DNA of 64,000 nucleotides, taken from contig JAFZWM010000029.1 of assembly GCA_017617315.1 (NCBI GenBank), positions 1 through 64,000 of the forward strand, written 5' to 3'. Below are positions 32,748 through 41,370 of this stretch, piece by piece (positions within the stretch are counted from its first letter, which is position 1; each line of letters opens with the position of its first letter). The stretch is from Bacteroidaceae bacterium (GTDB lineage Bacteria; Bacteroidota; Bacteroidia; Bacteroidales; Bacteroidaceae). Below the pieces are notes generated by a model. It made no database searches. It saw only the letters and a program-made list of their open reading frames with translations, and was not told the DNA's origin. Both the position numbers and the translations under genes were made by a program.

Positions 32748-34553
32748 ATGTTTATTTCAGAGAATAATCTGGCTGCTCTTGCAGGAATATCGAATTATAC
32801 AGCTCAGCGATGGGCTGCAAATGGCGTGTACCCTTCGCGCACACTAAATGGTGTGCGTGGCTTTGACATGGAAGAACTAAGGGATTTGCCAGAGGTTCAA
32901 TCTATGTTGGAAAGCAAATGGGAAGAAGAGCGTGAGGTCACACCATTAAGGCAATATAACTCAATCGAGTTGTTTGCTGGAGGTGGTGGCTTGGCTCTTG
33001 GTATGTCGCTTGCAGGATTCCATCATGTCCTTCTCAATGAATTTGACACTTCGGCATGTAAGACCCTAAAGACCAACAAGCCTGATTGGAATGTAATAGA
33101 AGGAGATGTGCGCCACATAGACTTTACTCCATTGAGGGGTAAGGTTGATTTTCTGTCTGGCGGATTCCCATGTCAGGCTTTCTCCTATGCCGGGAAGGGT
33201 GCGGGATTCAACGATACTCGCGGTACGTTATTCTTTGAACTTGCACGAGCAGTTCAGGAAATTCAGCCTAAGGTATTCATGGGCGAGAATGTAAAGGGAC
33301 TTACATCACACGAGAACGGCAGGACGCTTGACACTATACGCAATGCTATTGCTGAGTTGGGATATACCCTTGTAGAACCTCGTGTTCTGAAAGCAATAAT
33401 GTATCAGGTGCCTCAGAAACGTGAAAGATTGATACTCATTGCAATAAGAAATGATATTGCCAAGCATGTGGAATTCCATTGGCCTGCACCTTACGAAAGG
33501 GTTCTCACGTTGAGAGATGCGCTATATAAGGGCGTGATATTTGATCGTGATGTACCAGAATCAGAAGGAGTAAAATATCCAGAAAAGAAGAAGCGTGTTC
33601 TTGAGCTTGTTCCGCAAGGCGGAGACTGGCGCAACCTTCCAGAAGATATTGCCAAAGAATATATGGGCGGTAGCTGGCTGTTAGGTGGTGGAAAAACGGG
33701 TATGGCTCGTAGGCTCTCGCTTGATGAACCTTCATTGACCCTGACCTGTTCGCCTTGTCAGAAGCAGACGGAACGCTGTCATCCTCTTGAAACACGACCT
33801 CTGACAGTTCGTGAATATGCCCGTATTCAGACATTCCCTGACTATTGGCAATTTCAAGGCACAATGACAGAGAAATATAAGCAGATAGGAAATGCCGTAC
33901 CTGTAAACCTTGCATGGGCTGTAGGTCGTTCCCTAATCCGCCTTTTCAATGACATTCAGACTACCTTCCCTTCAGAAACGGAAGATTGCCGAGATGCCGT
34001 GCAGGAAATAATACGTGAGCAGTCAAAACTTGTGGTTGTAAAGGATAAAGCGACTCAGACATCAACGATTTTACAAACATACAAGCAGCTCAACTTCCTC
34101 GATATATTTGACCAGTATGCTGATGCACCTATCGTAGAGAATACAATGGTTCAGGAGGATATGGTGGAATATGGAAATGGCGGTCACGTTTACATCGACC
34201 ATACAAAGAACTGCTTTGTTGGCCTTGTGAAGAAGGATAACATGGAACAGTATATCGACAAGTCTGCAAAAATCTACTATACAGGCAAGAAATTTCCTGC
34301 AACGGTTGCACTCAATAAGTTATACTATTTTATGCCATACTTGAAAGGCAAAGGTATTCGTGACCTGTATCTCATAAAGATAGCTCGTGTTGGAACTCGC
34401 AATGAGGGGCAGGAAAGTGAGGACAAGACAGATTTCCGTCTGGTGTTCGAAATAGAATTTGTAAAGCAGCTATTTGACGACTATAAGCTTGTGGAGCTAA
34501 AGATATGGCATACGTTTACTGATACTACGATTAAGGAGATAGCCATGATGTAG
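32748..34553 (+). CDS. C5-cytosine DNA methyltransferase with N-terminal helix-turn-helix and extra C-terminal domain
   Basis: A 601-residue protein with three parts. Residues 1-55 form a MerR-like helix-turn-helix (NNLAALAGISNYTAQRWAAN, then RGFDMEELRDLP). Residues about 65-400 are a complete C5-methyltransferase: motif I SIELFAGGGGLALGM, IV GGFPCQAFSYAGKG with the catalytic Cys, VI GENVKGL, VIII QKRERLILIAI, X QIGNAVPVNLAWAVG. Residues about 420-601 are an additional region with TGKKFPATVALNKLYYFMP that I cannot assign. The methylase protects the host from the endonuclease encoded just upstream; the HTH may autoregulate the operon. Confidence 0.88.
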   Translation: MFISENNLAALAGISNYTAQRWAANGVYPSRTLNGVRGFDMEELRDLPEVQSMLESKWEEEREVTPLRQYNSIELFAGGGGLALGMSLAGFHHVLLNEFDTSACKTLKTNKPDWNVIEGDVRHIDFTPLRGKVDFLSGGFPCQAFSYAGKGAGFNDTRGTLFFELARAVQEIQPKVFMGENVKGLTSHENGRTLDTIRNAIAELGYTLVEPRVLKAIMYQVPQKRERLILIAIRNDIAKHVEFHWPAPYERVLTLRDALYKGVIFDRDVPESEGVKYPEKKKRVLELVPQGGDWRNLPEDIAKEYMGGSWLLGGGKTGMARRLSLDEPSLTLTCSPCQKQTERCHPLETRPLTVREYARIQTFPDYWQFQGTMTEKYKQIGNAVPVNLAWAVGRSLIRLFNDIQTTFPSETEDCRDAVQEIIREQSKLVVVKDKATQTSTILQTYKQLNFLDIFDQYADAPIVENTMVQEDMVEYGNGGHVYIDHTKNCFVGLVKKDNMEQYIDKSAKIYYTGKKFPATVALNKLYYFMPYLKGKGIRDLYLIKIARVGTRNEGQESEDKTDFRLVFEIEFVKQLFDDYKLVELKIWHTFTDTTIKEIAMM

Positions 34554-34573
34554 TAAGTTATTAGCATACCAAT

Positions 34574-34612
34574 AGAGAGCCTATCCAGAATTGTCTGGAT
34601 AGGCTCTCTTTG
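34574..34612 (+). terminator. Terminator after the restriction-modification operon
   Basis: A 16-bp perfect stem (34574-34589 with 34594-34609) with a 4-nt loop and following T residues, 20 bp after the methylase stop. Confidence 0.9.
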
Positions 34613-34649
34613 TTTACAGACACGATGTAACACCAGGAGTTGAGATCTA

Positions 34650-34712
34650 ACCGGGTAAATAAAAGAAGCTGCGTTCCAAGCCGTGGCGCATGTTGGCGGA
34701 GGCAGGAACGCA
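34650..34712 (-). terminator. Terminator of the DUF3987-primase-DUF4248 operon
   Basis: AGCTGCGTTCC (34664-34674) pairs with GGAACGCAGCT (34702-34712). On the minus strand the stem is followed by TTCTTTTATTT, and it lies just behind the DUF4248 stop. Confidence 0.65.
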
Positions 34713-34726
34713 GCTCGCTTGGGGGC

Positions 34727-34948
34727 TTACGGTTCGCCGAGGTGGCTGATGATGAGTGCCACCTGACTTGGGGTGAACACTTTTGCCGATGGGTGGTAGC
34801 CGCGTCTTTCCAGAGCCTTGACGAGCTTTGTGTTACGCTTTATCCAGTTCATCAGGTGGGTGGTGGCGGTATGTACGGAGCAACTGTCGGGAAAGTAGAG
34901 CATGGCAAGCTCGGACTTGCCGTAGGTCTTGATTCTGAATTGGTTCAT
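34727..34948 (-). CDS. DUF4248 domain protein
   Basis: A 73-residue protein beginning MNQFRIKTYGKSELAMLYFP, with LMNWIKRNTKLVKALERRGY and the ending TPSQVALIISHLGEP, a complete DUF4248 domain of helix-turn-helix character. In Bacteroidales these proteins accompany primase/DUF3987 genes, as here. Its ATG overlaps the primase stop codon (ATGA), indicating translational coupling. Function unknown; DNA binding is likely. Confidence 0.85.
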   Translation of the reverse strand: MNQFRIKTYGKSELAMLYFPDSCSVHTATTHLMNWIKRNTKLVKALERRGYHPSAKVFTPSQVALIISHLGEP

Positions 34949-35862
34949 ACGTTGTTTTGCTTTTTTGATGAGACATAATAGTCGCTGAAGTCCTTGCAGC
35001 CGGGTGGGAGCTGGTGGCGCTCCAGACGGGGCAGTATGCCGCGCAGCTGCAAGAAGAGCCTCTCGCCCGGGACATCGCAGTCGGGGTACATGTGCAGGCT
35101 TACGGAGTGCCGCTCGTGCAGCTGGGACAGTATGCCGGCGTCGCCGTGGCTGAGCAGGGTGGCGCTTGGTATGGCTATTGCCTTGTGTCCTGCCGAGAGC
35201 ATAGCCCAGCAGTCGGAGCAGCCTTCGGTAATGAAGAGCTCGTCGCCGGGGCGCAGCAGCCGCAGCACGGGCAGGTTGTAGATGCCGCAACGCGAGCCTC
35301 GTGGAAACATGAAGCGCGGTATGCCCTCGGGGGTGCTGCCGTAGTCGAGGTTGCGGTTCTGTATGCCTGTGAGCGTTCCGTCGGCGTTGAAGTAGGGTAT
35401 CTGTAGCCAGTTTATGCCCTGCCTGTCGCGCCACGAGTTGAGTCTGCACCAACGCACCACCCGAGGGTCGAGCATACGCCGCTCGAAGAGGAATTGCCGT
35501 GCCGCCTTGCTAAGGCTGGGGCTGTTGAAGAGGCTGCTGTATCGGGCTGCATCGAACGGCGGGGGCTGCGTGGCGGCTGGCGGCCTGTATTCGTGGTGGA
35601 TGATGTTGTGCTCGTCGGCCAGCCATCGGCATGCCTCCCTGAAGTCTTTGCCGAGATGCCGCATAACCAAGTCGATAGTTCCGCCCGACGCTCCGCAGAC
35701 GAAGCACCTGAAGGTGTTGCGCGCCACGTTGAACGAGAGGCTGGGGTGGCGGTCGTCGTGGAAGGGGCATAGGCTCTTGTGCCGCTCAACGTGCAGTCCG
35801 AGCCGCCCGGCGACTCCCTCGATGGGGAGTTCGCGGAGCTGTTGGAGCTGGTTCTTATCCAT
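34945..35862 (-). CDS. CHC2 zinc-finger/Toprim primase-like protein
   Basis: A 305-residue protein. The N-terminal zinc finger has CPFHDDRHPSLSFN and FRCFVCGASGGTIDLV, matching CHC2 primases. A middle helical part and a Toprim-like domain follow (DELFITEGCSDCWAML with the conserved Glu; MYPDCDVPGE with the acidic pair). Such short primase-like proteins travel with mobile elements together with DUF3987 proteins. It overlaps both neighbours (8 bp with DUF3987, 4 bp with DUF4248). Confidence 0.85.
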   Translation of the reverse strand: MDKNQLQQLRELPIEGVAGRLGLHVERHKSLCPFHDDRHPSLSFNVARNTFRCFVCGASGGTIDLVMRHLGKDFREACRWLADEHNIIHHEYRPPAATQPPPFDAARYSSLFNSPSLSKAARQFLFERRMLDPRVVRWCRLNSWRDRQGINWLQIPYFNADGTLTGIQNRNLDYGSTPEGIPRFMFPRGSRCGIYNLPVLRLLRPGDELFITEGCSDCWAMLSAGHKAIAIPSATLLSHGDAGILSQLHERHSVSLHMYPDCDVPGERLFLQLRGILPRLERHQLPPGCKDFSDYYVSSKKQNNV

Positions 35863-37155
35863 TGCCTTTCAGATATTCTTTGGTTTTGGTGTAGAGGCCG
35901 GTTGCCTCGTTGAAGGTTATAAGTTGGCGATGCACCCACACACGCAGCTGGCGCTTTGTTGCGCTGCCTATTGGCTTGCCAAGGCTCAGGCGAAGCGCAT
36001 CCAGCTGCTGTTCGGAAAAAGACTCACCCTTGATGTTGTCTAACATGTTGGCAGGTGTTGACTGTGAGGCATCAGCCGTGCTTGTGTCGCCTTCTTTAAG
36101 CATATCTCCCAACACTTGGTACTTGCTCCACAGGTCGTGAAACATCAGCCATTCAACTACGTCGGCCATTGAGCGATGCCAAGTCATATTGTTAAGTGTC
36201 CACATGATACAGCCGGCTTTCCACGCGGCAATCAGGCTTCTCTTGCCCATATCCCACAGACAATCGTTATCGGTGAGGTCGCCCAGCTCTGCTATGTCGT
36301 TGGCCAGCCGTTCGGTTAGTTTGTTCAGAGGCCTGATGACATAGCGTCCCTTGCAGTTGTCGAGCCGTGCCAGATAGTTGTCCAGTTTCTCGTAGAACTC
36401 GTCGCTGAATTTGCCGATGCGCGGAATCTTTCCGTCGCGTCCGGCGCGTGGCTTGTATGAGAAGACCATGCGTCCCAGCGTTCCGTCGAAGAGGTTTGAC
36501 TTAAAGAACTGCCTTATGCGCACGGGAGTGGTGCTGACGGTAAGGTTAGTTCTTAAAAGTGCCGAGCCGGTGATGCCGTCGACCGTAGCCCTGAGTGCAT
36601 TATACACTTCTCTGTCCCACATCAGGCGCAGTATCTGGGTTACTTGTTTATGAGAGCCGCAAAGGCTGTCGAGCTGTTCAATCTCCTTCAGGTCGATGTA
36701 GGTACTCAGTCCGCAACCATCTGTGCCTTCAGATAGCCGGGCTTTGAGCAGTCGGCAGGCAGGAATCTCAGTAGTGGGAACACCTCTTCGGGACGCTCTT
36801 TCGACTGCGAACGCTTTTTGTATGATTTCTGGTACTGAAGGTATTTCTGCAATTGCTCGGCATCTTGTTTGCGGAAGTCGCGGTTGCAGGCTTCAACCAG
36901 CAGTCCAAGTTGCCCCTTGTTTCCTGCGCTATCGGCTACCAAGGCAGCTTGCTGACCGCACATTTCGAACCAATGACCGCTTGGATATTGAAATTCGGCA
37001 TTCGAAATTTTTGTGCCAAGTACAGGAAAAAGCATAGGCAAGAGAGGGGCGTGCATGTCAAAACTTGTCTGCGAGAGCAGTAATTTTAAACATTCTGTGC
37101 CTTTGCCAAGGTTTGGCATAGCAGGTGCTGTTGATTTTGTGATATCGTACTTCAT
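35855..37155 (-). pseudogene. DUF3987 (primase-helicase-like) gene split by one frameshift
   Basis: The N-terminal half reads from 37155 (MKYDITKSTAPAMPNLGKG) to LKAQMVAD and stops at 36706. The C-terminal half is in the -1 frame; its readable part begins about 36720 with GCGLSTYIDLKEIEQLD and continues through QILRLMWDREVYNALRATVDG to 35855. The conserved DUF3987 order (QMVAD followed by GLSTYIDLKEIEQLD) is interrupted only by the frame change near GCGGACTG, about 36707-36715. Joined, the product would have about 430 residues. If this is not a sequencing error the gene is inactive, while the downstream primase and DUF4248 genes remain intact. Confidence 0.75.
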
Positions 37156-37192
37156 TGATATTCTGCTTTTTAGATGAAAAATAATTAGTTGG

Positions 37193-37347
37193 GCGTTTCA
37201 GCGTTTCAGCGTTTCAGTGGGGGGGTAGTGGGGTTTCAAAAACTCTTTATTATTATATAACTTATTAATTATTAAATAGTTATAAGTATAAAAGAAGGAA
37301 ACGCACCCCCTCTTAGTTTCTTGAAACGCTTGAAACGCTGAAACGCT
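37193..37347. repeat. Inverted cluster of GAAACGCT words
   Basis: CGTTTCAG is repeated three times in 37193-37217, and the complement GAAACGCT occurs three times in 37323-37347. The two clusters face each other around an A/T-rich centre of about 100 bp with G and C runs (seven G near 37219; CCCCC near 37305). The region is just upstream of the DUF3987 start, between it and the next gene. Confidence 0.7.
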
Positions 37348-37365
37348 TTTTGTCAATCCGAAGTG

Positions 37366-37704
37366 TTAATTCCCGTTTTTCTCTACAAGGCCAGACAAGG
37401 CTTTGATGAGTTCCTTGTACACTCCGCTGGCATACTCCTCGGCGCTATTGAGCGAGTGGCAGTCTTTCATGGCTCTGAGGTTTGGGCGGTAGCTGCCGTC
37501 ATCTCTGCGCGTGATGGTGATGTAGTGTCCCGAGAAGACGTGCGGATTGCGCTTGCAGCTGCATATCCGTAGCGTTTCGACAAAGTCGAAATGGTCGAGT
37601 CCGTTGCGTCGCAGCACGCCTGTGTATGGGCGGTTAAGCGTTAGCAGTACGGAGCTGAACAGGTGTGTCTTGAGCGTTACGCACAGGTTTACGTTACTTT
37701 TCAT
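37366..37704 (-). CDS. Unknown 112-residue protein of the DUF3987 module
   Basis: A protein beginning MKSNVNLCVTLKTHLFSSVL, with RICSCKRNPHVFSGHYITIT and a helical C-terminal part (AEEYASGVYKELIKALSGLV). No signal peptide. No family recognised. Its start overlaps the end of a possible small upstream gene by 11 bp. Two Cys in RICSCKR could bind metal, but there is no second pair. Confidence 0.55.
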   Translation of the reverse strand: MKSNVNLCVTLKTHLFSSVLLTLNRPYTGVLRRNGLDHFDFVETLRICSCKRNPHVFSGHYITITRRDDGSYRPNLRAMKDCHSLNSAEEYASGVYKELIKALSGLVEKNGN

Positions 37705-37867
37705 GTGTTGTTCCTCCTTTCTCCGCGCTTCTCTTTTGTGCCATGTGCCTGCGGAAGCCTGTGGCGAGGGGTGAGTTACCGTGGAGCATAAGTCTGACGA
37801 CAGCTCCGACAGGGCGAGGGGTGTACTGTGCTTCGACCCCTTGCGCGAGAGTATTGTATCTCTTCAT
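37694..37867 (-). CDS. Possible small basic protein, 57 residues
   Basis: Starting at 37867 it reads MKRYNTLAQGVEAQYTPRPV, then GAVVRLMLHGNSPLATGFRR and a basic end. Its stop overlaps the start of the next gene by 11 bp, an arrangement seen elsewhere in this island. A longer in-frame extension upstream is rich in Pro/Ser/His and does not look coding. Existence is supported only by coupling and composition. Confidence 0.4.
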   Translation of the reverse strand: MKRYNTLAQGVEAQYTPRPVGAVVRLMLHGNSPLATGFRRHMAQKRSAEKGGTTHEK

Positions 37868-38186
37868 GTTTTCTGTTGAAAGCCCCATGTGAGGAACTCT
37901 CGACGGCAAAGGAACGGGGGGATTGAATGGGGAGCAATATGGGATTTTTAATGCCCGAAATCCCATTGGCGAGAGGGTGGCTGAAGGTGCGCGGCTGTGG
38001 CGGTCAAGTGTCTGGCTGTGAGGTGGTAAGGTTGCGTGCTGGGCGATGTAAGTTTTTGTAATTTTTTTTGATGGGATTTTGAAAATCCCGGAATCACAAT
38101 GGTTTTTTGAGGGGATTGTATGGGGGGCTTGCAAAGGTGTGGATTTTTTGGATGATAAATGTGAGAAATGTAGATGCTAAATTTGG
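37868..38186. other. Gene-free stretch between the DUF3987 module and the Septu operon
   Basis: No credible coding frame. It contains a small hairpin GGGATTTT/AAAATCCC at about 38074-38091 and otherwise nothing recognisable. Confidence 0.55.
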
Positions 38187-38213
38187 TTTGTTATTAGAAA
38201 AACGCTACATTTG
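38187..38213 (+). promoter_or_regulatory. Promoter of the Septu-like operon
   Basis: TTTG at 38187-38190 and TACATTTG at 38206-38213 match the -33/-7 elements with a 15-bp gap, slightly short; another TTTG four bases upstream (38183-38186) gives 19 bp. The ATG follows 25 bp later. Confidence 0.6.
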
Positions 38214-38238
38214 CATAATGTAATTTTGGAAAAAATAT

Positions 38239-39498
38239 ATGAAAATTAGTCATATTACAATAGAAAATTTTCGTGGCATACATTCATTAGATATTGATTG
38301 CAGCAATCGTATTAATGTGTTTATTGGAGAAAATGGTGTTGGAAAAACAACAACATTGACTGCTGTGCAATATTTATTGTCGTGGTTTACGGCAAGGTTT
38401 AAAAATGAAAAAGGACGTGGAAAGTCGTTGTCGGACAGGGATATAACAGTGGGCCAAGAAAGGTGCAAGTTGTCTTTAAACTTAGACAATAAGACTAATG
38501 AATGGTCGCTTTTAAAATATGCTCAAACATATAGAAAAACAGGCAAGGAAGAGTCTGATATGCAAGGTTCGTTGGTTTATGCCAATGAAATTGTAGAAAG
38601 ATACAAGAATAAGTGCTCAATACCAATAGTTGTGGGATATGGAGTTGATAGGGCTATTAATTCTGCTGATATTCCAAAACATTTGCATAAACAAACGGAA
38701 ATTCAACTTGAAGATATTTACAAGGATGCTTTTCAGGTAACTGTAAATTTCAGGACCTTTTTTGAATGGTATCGTGCAATGGAAAGTGATGACGATTATT
38801 TTTATCGTCATGACGGTGAAATGTATAATGCCAACAGACAATTACAGGCTGTTCGTAATGCATTTGAAAGAGCGATGCCCGGTTATAGGAATCTTCATAT
38901 CCGCCGTCGTCCTACGGCACTTGTATTGGAGAAAAACGGGAATGAATTTTATTTCCAAGAATTGTCTGACGGAGAAAAGTGTTATTTTTCTCTTATAGCA
39001 GATATTGCTCGCCGTCTTGCAATTGCTAATCCTGATATTGATGAGCCATTGAATGGTGAAGGTGTTGTTTTGATTGATGAAATAGATTTGCACTTACATC
39101 CAAAATGGCAGGTTGAGGTTTTGACAAAGCTAACCGAAATATTTCCTAATTGTCAATTTTTTATTACAACTCATTCCCCTTTTGTGGTTTCGAATATCAC
39201 GCGAGAAGATTATTTGTTTGTTTTTTCGGAAGGAAATGTTGTAAAAGTGGACGATTGGGTATACGGAAAGAAAATTGACGAGCTGTTGTTGGAGTATTTT
39301 TCAATGAAAGGATTGCGGAATCCTTTGGTTCAGAGCTATATAGACGAAGTGTGGGGTTTAATTCGAAATAATGAATATGATACAGAACAATACCGGAAAT
39401 CGTTTAATTGGCTGAAGGACAAATTGCCGGTTTCTGATATTGAATTTGCACGTATTAAATTGGAATTAAAAAAACGAGAAAATGAGAAAAATAAATAG
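38239..39498 (+). CDS. ptuA: Septu-type AAA/ABC-like ATPase (PtuA-like)
   Basis: A 419-residue SMC/RecF-type ATPase. It begins with the RecF-like KISHITIENFRGIHSLDI and the Walker A GENGVGKT (residues 30-37). A helical middle part without a long coiled coil leads to the ABC-type signature QELSDGEKCYFSLI and the Walker B VVLIDEIDLHLHPKWQ, then ITTHSPFVV. This layout is that of PtuA, the ATPase of the Septu anti-phage system. The next gene, an HNH-like PtuB candidate, overlaps it by 17 bp, which is the usual order. It lies 3.7 kb from a restriction-modification system in the same defence-rich island. Confidence 0.75.
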   Translation: MKISHITIENFRGIHSLDIDCSNRINVFIGENGVGKTTTLTAVQYLLSWFTARFKNEKGRGKSLSDRDITVGQERCKLSLNLDNKTNEWSLLKYAQTYRKTGKEESDMQGSLVYANEIVERYKNKCSIPIVVGYGVDRAINSADIPKHLHKQTEIQLEDIYKDAFQVTVNFRTFFEWYRAMESDDDYFYRHDGEMYNANRQLQAVRNAFERAMPGYRNLHIRRRPTALVLEKNGNEFYFQELSDGEKCYFSLIADIARRLAIANPDIDEPLNGEGVVLIDEIDLHLHPKWQVEVLTKLTEIFPNCQFFITTHSPFVVSNITREDYLFVFSEGNVVKVDDWVYGKKIDELLLEYFSMKGLRNPLVQSYIDEVWGLIRNNEYDTEQYRKSFNWLKDKLPVSDIEFARIKLELKKRENEKNK

Positions 39499-40081
39499 AG
39501 GAAACCCAGATCCGGCTTTCTTGAAGTTTGCGAGTCAGAAACCTGTTCCGAGTTGGAAAAATTTGCCTCCCCTTTTAAGGCAAAATATAACTTCACAACT
39601 TCTTAGCGAACAAGACGGATTAAGCGGTTATACGGAAAAACCTATACAAGAGAATGAACATATAGACCATTTCCGTAAACAGGATCTGTTTCCTAAGAAT
39701 ATATTAGACTGGTACAATTTTGTAGTTGATGAACATGGTAAAGATTATGGCGCGGATCATAAGGATAAAAATGTAAAAATGGGTGATTATGCTAAAATAA
39801 TCGATCCGATTCAAGAGGATCCGCATAACTTTTTTGATTATATGGCTAATGGAAAAATAATACCGAAAAAAGGTTTGTCGACAGCTGACGAGGAAAAGGC
39901 AAAATTTACAATTGATATTTTCAATTTAAACCACGAGAGTTTAGTATATTTGAGGATGACAATAATGCAAATGGTTGAAGATTGCAAAAAAGGTAAGATA
40001 CCCCCACATGATATTTCAGATTGTTTAAAAGATTGCGGTTTCCCAAGTGTAATAGAATATTGGATAGTTGCATGCCCCTAA
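39482..40081 (+). CDS. ptuB: PtuB-like HNH-family nuclease, cysteine-poor variant
   Basis: A 199-residue protein starting MRKINRGNPDPAFLKFASQK. The layout follows the TIGR02646/PtuB family: a helix with LLSEQDGLSGYTEKPI, then EHIDHFRKQDLFPKNI with the key His, DWYNFVVDEHGKDYGADHKD, a DP-FFDYMANGKI segment and IDIFNLNHESLVYLRM. The positions that hold a CxxC-like zinc pair in many HNH relatives read LSGYTEK here, so this is a cysteine-free variant and may fold without zinc. It overlaps PtuA by 17 bp. In Septu the nuclease acts with the ATPase to block phage growth. Confidence 0.7.
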   Translation: MRKINRGNPDPAFLKFASQKPVPSWKNLPPLLRQNITSQLLSEQDGLSGYTEKPIQENEHIDHFRKQDLFPKNILDWYNFVVDEHGKDYGADHKDKNVKMGDYAKIIDPIQEDPHNFFDYMANGKIIPKKGLSTADEEKAKFTIDIFNLNHESLVYLRMTIMQMVEDCKKGKIPPHDISDCLKDCGFPSVIEYWIVACP

Positions 40082-40170
40082 TTTTTATTGTACAGAATTG
40101 TATACTGTTAGAAATGCGGCAGAATTTAACACAACAATGTTGGTTGTGGTAAAGTTAAGACTGAAAAAAT

Positions 40171-41106
40171 ATGGCAAAAACGATACATACAATACTATAT
40201 GATGATGTGCTCGATGGCTCTAAAATTATCGAGATGGATAATTGTGTATGCCAGTTGAGCGTAATTAGGCGCGGCTATACGGAATTTGTTAAGGAAATGA
40301 AGGAGGAGTTGTCAAAGCCGGCATTGTATATCCTTCTAAACCGTGAAGACCGAAAAGCGTATGTTGGCGAAACGGATGTGTTTTTTAAACGAATTGCCAA
40401 CCATACCGCAAATAAGGAATTTTGGGATGAAGCATTGGCTTTTACGGCTAACGACAATTCGCTTACAACTACCGAAGTTAAATATTTGGAGTCGCTTTCG
40501 TATGAGACAGCTAAACTTGCGCAATCGTATGATTTGTCGGAGAATTCCCAAGCGCCGACACGTCCTCATGCCACGAAGTCGCAGGAAATAAAAATAAAGG
40601 AGTTCTTCAAGTATGTTATTCTGCTGACAAAGTTTGTTGGATGTGATTTGTTTGAGAAGAACCGAAATGCACGTCAGGACAAACAGTCCATTCCCAAGCC
40701 TGTTGTGTTAAATTTGGATGTTAAGGCAGAGGACTTGAAAGGACGGGTTGCCATCAGACTGAATGGTATAGAGTATAAGACCAAAGGCGTGATGGGCTAT
40801 GCCATTGTAAAGGAGTACCTAAAAGCCCATCCCAATACCACCATCGGGGAACTGAAGGATGTTTTTCACAATGGCTTGCTTGGAAGATGGGGCGCATGGA
40901 ACTTCATTGAGGATAATATTGAGGCAGCCCGTAGTCTGAAGGAGGAAACTATGCAGTTCAGGCATCTGCTGAAGGATGAGTATGTCCTGACCAGCGGCGA
41001 TGGCGTGAAATTTGTAGTCTCTAACCAATGGGAGAAAGCTAATGTGCTGAATCTGTTACAGATTGCAAAGAATGAAGGGTGGATATATGATATAGAAAGA
41101 CAATAA
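40171..41106 (+). CDS. GIY-YIG nuclease-family protein with C-terminal DUF4357-like region
   Basis: A 311-residue protein. The GIY-YIG core is at about residues 48-100: ALYILLNREDRKAYVGETD, then FFKRIANHTANKEFWDEAL and EVKYLESLSYETAKLA, giving the Tyr/Gly pair, the Arg and the catalytic Glu. A middle linker of about 80 residues is followed by KAEDLKGRVAIRLNGIEY and a C-terminal part GVMGYAIVKEYLKAHPNTTI. It is 89 bp behind PtuB on the same strand with no terminator in between, so it may belong to the defence operon. Stand-alone GIY-YIG proteins of this kind are common in defence islands; the target is unknown. Confidence 0.75.
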   Translation: MAKTIHTILYDDVLDGSKIIEMDNCVCQLSVIRRGYTEFVKEMKEELSKPALYILLNREDRKAYVGETDVFFKRIANHTANKEFWDEALAFTANDNSLTTTEVKYLESLSYETAKLAQSYDLSENSQAPTRPHATKSQEIKIKEFFKYVILLTKFVGCDLFEKNRNARQDKQSIPKPVVLNLDVKAEDLKGRVAIRLNGIEYKTKGVMGYAIVKEYLKAHPNTTIGELKDVFHNGLLGRWGAWNFIEDNIEAARSLKEETMQFRHLLKDEYVLTSGDGVKFVVSNQWEKANVLNLLQIAKNEGWIYDIERQ

Positions 41107-41203
41107 AGACGTCTTTAATAGTAAAACAAATGCCTTCCTTCGTCTTTTTCAGTTTTCAGTAAATTGGCATTTGCAAATGTCTTGGAGTTTTGGTTGGGAG
41201 ATG

Positions 41204-41230
41204 GTGGGGGATTGCAAATTTTACACAAGC
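41204..41230. repeat. Copy of the island hairpin repeat
   Basis: GTGGGGGATTGCAAATTTTA followed by CACAAGC resembles the repeats at 28731-28755 and 28876-28902, at the other side of the island. Confidence 0.4.
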
Positions 41231-41332
41231 GAAGGATGCAAATTTATAGGCATTATAGGCGAATAATTGGGCGGCAAGTGATAGGAAATGAATCTGTTTT
41301 GTTGGATTGTTCAATTTTTTTCTGCAAATAAA

Positions 41333-41364
41333 TTTGGCTTTTGTGCATTTTGTGGCTATATTTG
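41333..41364 (+). promoter_or_regulatory. Promoter of a candidate small RNA
   Basis: TTTG at 41333-41336 and TATATTTG at 41357-41364 with a 20-bp gap give one of the best promoter matches in the window, but no gene on this strand follows. Confidence 0.6.
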
Positions 41365-41370
41365 CAACAT

